Shown in pieces: positions 55,986 to 64,000 of a DNA stretch of 64,000 bases (positions are counted from its first letter, which is position 1; every line of letters starts with the position of its first letter). This DNA is from Rhabdophis nuchalis (taxonomy: Eukaryota; Chordata; Lepidosauria; Squamata; Natricidae): positions 65,288,605-65,352,604 of the forward strand of contig CM077643.1 in NCBI GenBank assembly GCA_039707465.1, in the 5' to 3' direction. Below the pieces are notes generated by a model, which was not told the DNA's origin, ran no database searches, and worked only from the letters and a program-made list of their open reading frames with translations. Position numbers and translations under genes: made by a program.

Positions 55986-56843
55986 GTAAACGTTCATTGA
56001 TATTGACGGATATAAGAGAAATAGAACCTGACAGAATTTAGTATGATAAGAATGCAAAGGATTGAATGTAATTTATGTGATAGCCAAATGGGTTGTTACT
56101 CAAAAAATAGTATTTTATTTATTTTATTTTTAAGACTTTTAAACAATTACACTAGGCATTTCACAAGGACAACAGTAAAACATAAAAAATTATAAAACCA
56201 TGCTTTTATTAACATGTTTGAATGATTGAATAAAAATCTCACCTGACATGAAAGACTTAAAGGAAAACATAAATTGCCGCCCTGGGTCCTTTGCGGGATA
56301 TAAATGTAAATAAATAAATAAATAAATAAATCTGATTTGCAGATTAAGTATAGACTGGAATAAATTCATTCTTTCTTTCCCTCCCTCTCTCCCCGCTTCT
56401 GTCTCAGAGATATGTAATCTCATTTTTCCTTTTTTCCTTTCAGTTTTCAATTGTCATCTAATTTCTTAATGTTGATATACATAATAAAGATTTGCATTCT
56501 TATTGAATCATTACTCTCATTCTCAAAGGATGTTAAATTTAGCACATGACTTATGAGTTTCATTTAAAGAAAAGAAGAAAAGTGAGATAGAAGTTTGCCA
56601 CTATACCTACTTCCAAATCAGAGTATTCTGAAATAGGATGTGTATATATCCTTAAACACTGCTTCATTTGTGGGGAGGGATTATCTTTGGAAGAGTGGTT
56701 GATGCAGCATTAAATAGGCTTTCCCCCAAAACGTGGGGAGGTAAAGTAAGAATTGTGAGGAGTTTATGGATCTTTACGCAAAGGGTCCAAGAGGGTCAAT
56801 CCATCATTTCCAAAACATACTAGTATTCTCTGTTATATCTTTA
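55986..56843. other. intron with an L2 tail fragment
   Basis: A short antisense-free L2 tail (gccgccctgggtcctttgcg then (AAAT)n) lies at 56274-56330. The rest is not recognised. Confidence 0.5.
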
Positions 56844-57229
56844 CATGTAGTCCCCGATTTATAACCATTTGTTTAGTGATTGTCCAAAGTTATGACAGCA
56901 CTGAAAAAAGTGATTAATGATCATTTTTCACATTTACGACCGTTGCAGCATCCCCATGGTCATGTGATCAAAATTCAAATGCTTGGCATGTGGCATGGAT
57001 TTATGAAGGCTGCAGTGTTCTAGCATCATGTGATCACTTTCTGCAACCTACTGACATAGCCAGATTCATTTAACAACCACACTGGTAACTTAGCAACAAT
57101 TGTAGTGATTCACTTAACTGTGGCAAAACTATGGCAAGAAAGGTTGTGAAATCAGGCAAAATTCATTTAACAAGTAACTTGCTTAGCAAACAGAAATTTT
57201 GGGCTTAATCATAAATCAAGGACTACCTG
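56844..57229. mobile_element. TA-flanked non-autonomous DNA transposon
   Basis: The ends are CATGTAGTCCCCGATTTA and (complement) CAGGTAGTCCTTGATTTA, between TA dinucleotides (56842-56843 and 57230-57231). The interior has catgtgatc and ttaacaac motifs. No transposase. Confidence 0.75.
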
Positions 57230-57353
57230 TACTGAAAGTTTCTCTTCACCATCACAAGCTGGAAGATTGGTTGTGCCTGTATTGCTACGTACGTTAGGGG
57301 GAGGTTTCCCCCCCTTTTTTCTTATGATAAAAGCAGAAGTTGGTGCTATTTGG

Positions 57354-57835
57354 AGAATAGAATAGAATAGAATAGAATAGAATAGAATTCTTTATTGGCC
57401 AAGTGTGATTGGACAAAAGGAATTTGTCTTTCGTGCATATACTCTCAGTGTACATAAAGAAAAATAAAATAGAATACATTCATCAAGAATCATAAGATAC
57501 ACTTAGTGATAGTCATAGGTTACTAATAAGCAATCAAATTATACTAGGAAACAAATAAAACAATATAAAATGTAAAGATGCAACTAACATGGTTATAGTC
57601 ATAAGTGGAAAGAGAGGTAGTAGGAAAGAGATAGGTACTAGGAAGAAAGGGAAGAATAATAGTAATACAGTCTTAGTAGGTAATATGACAGTGTAGTGGG
57701 AATTAGTTATTTAGTAGAGCGATGTCATCCAGGAAAAAAAATGCCCTCATGTCTAGTTGTTCTGGTGTGCAGTGCCCTATAGCGTCGTTTTGAGGGTAGA
57801 AGTTGAAACAATTTATGTCCAGGATATGGATAAAT
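57354..57835 (-). mobile_element. CR1-L3 (Snake1-like) LINE 3' end with AATAG tail
   Basis: The - strand copy of the segment at 18620-19090. It ends in seven AATAG units (57355-57389) after aattctttattggccaagtg. The 5' edge near 57830 encodes a relic of the RT C-terminus. Confidence 0.8.
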
Positions 57836-58604
57836 AAATAAATAAATAATAAAGATCTCTGTTTTAAATAATATTTTTGTGAGAGCAGCTTTATAAAAGC
57901 TGGAAATCCTGAATATAATGGGGTTTATTTCAGAGTAAATAACTACACAATTACAATTAAGGAATTGTAGAAATAATTTTAAAAGTTAATTTTTAAATTT
58001 TATAAAATGACATGCATACTGTGGACACTGAAACTCTGTGTGCTGGTCACAGACCAGCATTTTTCTTCTGGAATGTACCAATTCAACCATTCTATCTGTG
58101 GCTCTTATTTTACGTGAGTTCATAATATTTTGAATGTGGACTGTGAGAAATATGCTCCTTCCTGGGTCAGAAGTCTTTGGAAAGGGTAACTGGGCCTCTG
58201 TGTGATAAATATATTTCTCTTTAAGAACTATCAATTCTTTGTTGCTTTTACTGCTACCAGTTGGAAACTAAATTCTGTGCCTACCCTGGAAGTAAGCATT
58301 ATGGATTTTCATCAGAATTCGTTCTGAAAAGGAACTGAAAATATTTTTGTTTCATAGTTTTTTTTCCTGGATAGCGATTCCATGCTTCTCTGCTTCCCAT
58401 TCTTTCCATTTTTCATGGCTACCCTTTATTTGAAAGAGCCCTTCTTGCTCTTCCAAGTTCTATTTCTTTCATGATGAAATTTAACTTATCTATGAATTTT
58501 TAAATTACTAAATCCATTCAATTTGTATGGTATTTCCTACTGAAATACAGATCATTGAATATATAAATAGAATTTAGATGCTTCCTTAATTAAATTTAGG
58601 CACC
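57836..58604. other. no recognisable feature (intron)
   Basis: AAAT run at 57830-57850; otherwise unrecognised intron. Confidence 0.45.
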
Positions 58605-59715
58605 GCCTAGCTCCAACTAACTCTGGATGGCTCACAATATGTTACCATAAAATAATTGCCGAAGATGTTGCAAATACATTTATCAGGAATTTGAGGGAAT
58701 CAACTAACATTGAATTTAAAAATGCTATCCAATCAAATCCTGAAACAAGTAGGTCTAGATGGCAAAGACATCCAAGTCATAAATAATCTATATTGGCATC
58801 AGGTAGAAAATGTGAGATTAGGCCAAAAATATTCAGGTGATGCAGAAATACGATGAGGGGTCAGACAGGGCTGTATCCTGTCTCCGCTCTTCTTTAATAT
58901 TACTCTGAGTCAATGCTGATGATACAGTTCTGCTTGCCAGTACACATGAAGATCTTTAGCTCCTCAACAGAGTCACAGAAATATCTGAAAAATACGACTT
59001 GAATCTTAACACCTCAAAAACCAAGGTCATGGTCGTCAGCAAACCCATTAATTTACCACCGATATCTTCAAAAGGAATACCACTAGAAAAAGTTGAAAGG
59101 ATCACGCACCTTGGTTCTAATTTACATGACAGCTGGGACATGACCACTGAAGTAAAGACAAGGATAGAGTTAGTTCAGACAGCATTCTTCAAAATGAAGA
59201 AGGTCTTCTGCAGTCACTGCATAGGCCTAAGATTGAAAAGCAGGCTTGTCAGATCTTTTCTATCCTGCTCTACGGAGAAGAGAGTTGGTCTCCGATGGAA
59301 AGCCACTTGAAGAGACTAGAAGCACTTGAAAAGTGGATTTACCGACAGTGTTGCATATAAGCTTGATTGACAAAATCAGAAATGAGGTGATAAGCTGCCT
59401 AGGAAAGACGAAGGGAAATCATCAAAACCATTAAAAGGCAAAAATTAAAATATTTCATACGTGATGTGACACATGTCACCTTTTAAAACTTTATCTGGAA
59501 TATGGCATACTTCATTTAATCTTCCAGGGAAATATTGAAGGCAAACTAGGTCCAAGCAGAAGAAGAACATCATGGATTCAAAACCTAAGGGACTGTCTTG
59601 GACAAAACACAACAGCACTTTTTCATGCAGCTGTTGATAAAAATAGGACCACCAATATGATCGCCAGCATCTGATAAGGAATATGGCACAAGTAGAAAAA
59701 GAATTCAATCAAAAT
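58605..59715 (+). pseudogene. non-LTR retrotransposon RT remnant
   Basis: The + strand has GVRQGCILSPLFFNI at about 58860, a YADD-like NADDTVLLAS near 58915, and an open frame (58999-59310) reading LNTSKTKVMVVSKP, EKVERITHLGSNLHDSWDMT and TRIELVQTAFFKMK. A C-terminal EGKLGPSRRRTSWIQNLRD ends near 59670. Several frameshifts separate the parts. The clade is uncertain (RTE-like or a related arthropod-type RT); it is not L1, L2 or CR1. Confidence 0.75.
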
Positions 59716-60270
59716 GTTTAAGGTGCTTGTTAGAGAATCATTGTGTTTGTTATCATTCCTTGCTTTGTTTTGTACAAACATATGTGGAGATGATGACCTC
59801 ATTTCTCACTTTTTTACCTTTGTGACCTGACATTTGCGTTGAAACTCCCTTTTTTATATGTATTTCATGAATATTTCCTTTATGTTAACTGTTTCCTGGG
59901 TTCCATAGAATAGATTTATTTATTGATTCCGTTTGCTGTTGATTTAAAAGTTAAAAGGAATTAACTTTTTAATTTAAAGTTTTTGAGAATCTTCCTTTCC
60001 TGTTGTTAATTTCAGCATGAAATTCCACTATAAAGTAACTTAAATAGTATTTTATGAATTGAGAGAAATACATGGACAGAGAAAATGGAGTCAAAAGGTT
60101 GAACAAACTTCCTAAAGACAAAAGATGAGTTTTATAGTATACCCCTGCTCTTCTCTTCTCTATTGCTTGCATTACACTCACATAAAATAACCCAAGCTTT
60201 CATTCTTACTTGCATACAACAACAACAACAAAGTCTTCAGTCATTTGCATCATGTACCCTGGCATGATAT
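59716..60270. other. no recognisable feature (intron)
   Basis: Intron; a short (CAA)n at 60218-60231. Confidence 0.45.
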
Positions 60271-60273
60271 TTA

Positions 60274-61144
60274 CCATATTTTTCAGAGTATAAGACGCTC
60301 CAAAGTATAAGCCACACCTAGCTTTTGGGGAGGAAAACAAGGGGGGGATAATCTGCCTCTGCCTCCGCCTCCCTGCAATTTGCCTCCTTGCAGCAAACAG
60401 TACAGACAATATACACTATTTGTGATGTATTTCTATGCATGTGTACTTGACCCATAGAAATAGCAAAGAATTGGAGAAATGTACATTATGGCAGTATATT
60501 AATGCCAGAAAGATTTCTTAAACGTAGTCGCAATAACTCTTTCCAATTATTTAAATAGATCTATTCCAAATATGACTAAGTCAGGGTTTAACTCAGCTGC
60601 CTTATCTTAAGATCTTATCCTATTACAACAGGACACTGTTACATTTCAGACTATACTTGTACAGATGCTGTTAAAATTGATATGGCTTTCTGAAAGTATA
60701 CATTATTCTCTGCTATTTAAAAGAAGATACAGTAGCACTGGGCCTCTTCAGATCAAGCTTTTTTTTTAAAAGCTACAGTATTTTTTGTTTAGAACAATAA
60801 TAAAACAGTCTTTAAAAATAAGTCTAATAATTCGAATGTTCTGTAGGCATTTATAGTTATTGACTTACCTCCTTGCAGCAAACAACCAGTTTCAGTTTAG
60901 CCTGATTAGCACAAGAAAAAAAATCTGCCTCTGTCTCCCATTAATTTGCCTCCTTGCAGCAAACAGCCCATGGCAATCCCTGCAGCCTGAAGTTGAAACT
61001 GGCTGTTTGCTATTTGCTGCAAGGAGGCAGATTGCTGGGAGGCAGAGTCCAAAGGGTGGTGGGCGGGGCTACATTCAGTATATAAGACACACCCAAATTT
61101 TCTTTTAGGAGGGAAAAAGTGTGTCTTATACTCCGAAAAATACG
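60274..61144. mobile_element. mariner-like MITE, same family as 24336-25541
   Basis: Starts CCATATTTTTCAGAGTATAA and ends with the complement near 61144 (ttatactccgaaaaatacg). It shares long stretches with 24336-25541 but has no hAT insertion and includes extra sequence at 60421-60630. Confidence 0.8.
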
Positions 61145-61299
61145 CTGTATTCTGCAACAGATGTACAATGTCTTGCAAGCATTGTTTTGTTTACCAGTAA
61201 GTGTAATTACCAGCTAATATAGTCAATGTAGAAATATGAGTAGTGTTAGTTTAAATACTTTATACTTATTAATGATCTGTATTGTCAATTTTATTGCAG

Positions 61300-61383
61300 T
61301 GTTTGGAACGGGCTATGAAATTTGCCTTTGAAGAATTCCATCTTTGGTATCAATTTGCACTTTCATTAATGGCAGCAGGAAAA
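61300..61383 (+). CDS. TTC7B: TTC7B exon (probably exon 10)
   Basis: Twenty-eight codons in phase 0: [20 protein letters not shown] then LSLMAAGK. This is a TPR helix pair (W-Y and A-x-x-L spacing). The acceptor is caattttattgcag and the donor is AAA|gtaagt. A perfect 51-bp palindrome lies 137 bases downstream in the intron. Confidence 0.96.
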
Positions 61384-62942
61384 GTAAGTTTCTTTGCAAA
61401 TTTTGTTTTATTATCGGCTGCCAATGGCAACAAAGTAGGCTATAATTCTGCCTACACTATTTTATGTAAGCCTTCATTTTCATAACTGTACAAAATGCAG
61501 CTGCAAATCTGTTTATCATTTGAGCCAACAAACTGTAGACATCTACTAGATGTCTACAGTTTGTTGGCTCAGAATAGAAAAGTAGACATAGTACAAATTC
61601 CTTTGTGTTTCTTTTTTTCCTTCTTTGAAATATTGTGTTTCATTGCTCCTAAGTACAGGTACTCCTCAAATTACAACCAGTGGTTCGGAAAGGGTGCTTT
61701 ACATCTTTACATTTAATCTGTGGAGCACACCTGGCCATTGTAAACCATTCTCCATTCATTTCTCCACGTTTAGTAAACATTCTATATATCAAGATACCAC
61801 TCACTGCAATTTTTTTGTCACATATGTACAAATTGCAATCATTCATTCTATTTCTCTTCTCAGAAACAAACTTCTTGATCTGTATATAGTATTTAGATCT
61901 ATACTCCTCATTGCATCATACAGTCTAACATTCCCTGCAGATCATTTTGGTTGTCAGCTTAAACCAGCATTAAAAATCAAGAAGATATCACACATCAATC
62001 GTCTTATGCCTTACTCAATGTTGGGGCAGTTGTTAAACATTGCATTTATTGTCCTACATGCTTTATTGTATGATATGCTGTTCCTACCACATTCAACAGC
62101 CAACCTTCAACTCCATATGTGTGTAAAGTAGTCCATAATTCAATTATCATAAGCTTTTTCTAAATGAACATAATATACCTTTTCATAATTCATATGTATC
62201 TTGATGGCTACTGAAGAGCAAAAATGTAGTCTTTATTCTCCCTGCCTATCCAAAAGCTTCCCTGCACATCACAAATTTTGTATATCTTTATCTCTCAAGC
62301 TCTTTCATTGAGAATGTTGTCAATCACAGTACTAGACGCACCCCTCCCCTCTAATTTTGCCACTCTTGCTCCCTGGTATAAGGGAACTACTGTTTTTTTC
62401 AATTATCAGACACAAATACAGGCGTCACGCTTATGCTCACATTAATCACATCTGTACTTCACTGTTTCTCAAATTACACTATCTACAATTGCTTCCTTAA
62501 AATGTTTCAATCTTTTCACGTCATTTATAACTTGCATTTCATCAGCTTTCATTGATGCTAACTTTTACAGCATTCACTTCAGTTCTACTCTTTGACATAT
62601 CTCTATAAATTCCTCCTACCAGCATTTCTTTCATGCCAAATCATTTTTTCATTTTCATTTTTTTTACTATATAAGAGAATCCTTATTTAGCCTTTTTTAT
62701 TTATTTCCCAAGCATTTTTTAAAAATTTCATTAGAATAAGTCTAAACTCTTGACATTTTTATATGCTACACAATGCTACTTTATCTAAAAATTCAAATCA
62801 GATTAGTAGCTGCTAGACAGCAATCAAAATCAAACTGATTCCTTCTGGAATAAAATGCATTGCATCTATTTTTAATTATATCTCGGAATGGTTTAAACTA
62901 AGTAGCAAATTGAAATAGTTTTCTAACACCCTTTTTATATAG
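61384..62942. other. intron with unidentified repeat-like sequence
   Basis: 61650-62690 looks like an old antisense repeat, but no motif could be named. A perfect palindrome at 61521-61571 is listed separately. Confidence 0.35.
61521..61571. repeat. perfect 51-bp palindrome
   Basis: 25-nt arms (tgagccaacaaactgtagac + atcta and its complement) around a single C at 61546. No mismatch. No flanking duplication. Confidence 0.97.
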
Positions 62943-63047
62943 TCTGCTCGAGCTGTGAAAGTCTTAAAAGAATGTATTCGGTTGAAGCCAGATGATCCTA
63001 CAATTCCACTCCTTGCTGCTAAATTATGTATGGGAACCCTTCATTGG
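62943..63047 (+). CDS. TTC7B: TTC7B exon (probably exon 11)
   Basis: Thirty-five codons in phase 0: [20 protein letters not shown] then [15 protein letters not shown]. This is a canonical TPR unit (A at position 8 and P near the end of helix B: LKPDDP). The acceptor is ccctttttatatag and the donor is TGG|gtaagt. Family members read GSLHW here; this copy has GTLHW. It is the last exon in the window. Confidence 0.96.
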
Positions 63048-63774
63048 GTAAGTTTTTTTGTTAGTCATCTGAAAAATGAAGAATTAAGTATTTAAGGACA
63101 TATGCATATTTCCTACTTTGTTTTGGATTTTTTTTTAAATTCTGCATTAGTAGAATGCACTACTAACTGCATTAGTTTTAGTGTATTACTGGTCAGCATA
63201 TTATATCTTCAAAACCATGTAAGGCTGGAAAGAATATGCTTTTTAGCAAATTTATTATTTTAATCTGATTTGTTACCTTAGATTTAAAGATAACAATTTA
63301 GTTCCTCTATTTAGTCAGTTGATAATAGTTGCCTGTATTATCATGCCTTGATTGGCATGCCAAAACTATTTCTTTAATGTTTTGGATTATGGGATAGGAT
63401 TATGTCTTTTTTATTTCAAACAAAAAGTCTGTCAATTCATTGAAATTTTAGAATGTTTGTAGTTCTGAAACCCATATCACTATAGAATTTGATTAAAGAT
63501 CTATAGAATGATTTTAATTTGATCAGTTACGTATATTGAAATCCGTCACTGCATGCATGAGCTTATAAATCTTGAAAAAATATTTGTAAGAATGTATCTA
63601 CATTGCAAGGTAGGTAATTAATACTGGGTGTCGTGTCCAGTTTGATTGATTTGTAAAACGGTCCATCTCACGTAAGCAATTCTGGAAATTTTAAAAACAG
63701 TTAAATGGAAGCCTAAGGTAGGTAAAGTAAATAGCCTAAGCTATTTACCTAGCCTACAGTCTGTACCATAAATT
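63048..63774. other. no recognisable feature (intron)
   Basis: Intron after the last visible TTC7B exon. AT-rich. Confidence 0.45.
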
Positions 63775-63960
63775 GTTTTAATTGGGTTTTAGATGGGGTC
63801 ATGTTTTAACATTTTTAAATTTTAGCACAGGGATAATTTATTTAATTTGGTATTAATTATTTATCTTTGTGATATTGTGTGTTTTAATTTCCTGTGCACC
63901 GCCCCGGGTCCCTTTGGGGAGAGGGTGCGGTTATATAAATCCAACAAATAAAAATAACAT
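63775..63960 (+). repeat. L2 LINE 3' end
   Basis: Contains gttttaatttcctgtgcacc, gccccgggtccctttgggga and gggtgcggttatataaatcc, then an A-rich tail. Confidence 0.85.
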
Positions 63961-64000
63961 AAATTTTTAAAAAAAGAAAAAGAAAAAAATAGAAAGAGTC

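Larger units (their letters stand above)
15148..63047 (+). other. TTC7B: TTC7B gene body, partial (10 internal exons)
   Basis: This is the span of the host gene seen in the window. Ten exons (155, 169, 131, 122, 79, 173, 64, 138, 84 and 105 nt; 1220 nt in all) join in one continuous frame, and every intron is GT-AG. The encoded protein follows vertebrate TTC7B rather than TTC7A: for example it has the LPISSSTSNLH stretch and a full-length [11 protein letters not shown] block. In other vertebrates TTC7B is a tetratricopeptide alpha-solenoid that bridges PI4KA to FAM126 and EFR3 at the plasma membrane for PI4P synthesis. Exon 1 (about 40 residues) and the exons for the C-terminal half lie outside the window, so bases 1-15147 are read as part of intron 1. 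The largest intron, 22290-46151, holds the intact L1 and many other insertions. Confidence 0.93.

Overview
The window is vertebrate nuclear DNA, almost certainly from a squamate reptile and probably a snake. It contains one protein-coding host gene, spread thinly over about 48 kb on the + strand, in a dense bed of transposable elements. Evidence for squamate origin is the mix of repeats: L2-type LINE tails, CR1 LINEs (including copies with AATAG-type pentamer tails like the snake CR1-L3 elements), BovB/RTE fragments, Sauria-type and other tRNA-derived SINEs, many non-autonomous hAT elements, a Helitron and a full-length L1. No prokaryotic gene, rRNA, CRISPR array or viral gene was seen.

Host gene: ten consecutive internal exons of TTC7B (15148-63047, +) encode about 407 residues, roughly human residues 41-447. 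Every exon has AG/GT borders and the splice phases join without a break. Exon 1 must lie upstream of base 1 and the C-terminal half lies beyond base 64000. TTC7B is the scaffold subunit of the plasma-membrane PI4KA complex (with EFR3 and FAM126/hyccin). The intron between 22289 and 46152 (23.9 kb) holds most of the large insertions. A possible alternative terminal exon with an in-frame stop and an AATAAA lies at 18088-18263.

Repeats by region: 1078-5160 holds a decayed CR1 LINE (-) split by a 2.0 kb ORF1-only, HAL1-like L1 relative with an 18-bp target-site duplication and an open 282-codon ORF. 5314-6142 holds two Sauria-type SINEs in opposite orientation. 7976-13280 holds RTE remnants and L2 tails. 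13773-14898 is a 1.1 kb hAT element. 16508-28260 holds hAT and mariner-like elements, several of them nested. 28385-29772 is an L2 LINE (-). 32882-39300 is a 6.4 kb L1 with two intact ORFs (373 and 1241 codons). 42961-44299 is a hAT element containing a palindrome with 77-nt arms. 44516-45325 is a foldback element. 47879-48890 is a Helitron carrying an L2 fragment. 50930-64000 holds further LINE and DNA-transposon remnants.

Most calls rest on recognised protein motifs, terminal repeats and target-site duplications read by eye. Family names for degenerate repeats are less certain than their boundaries. No database search was possible.
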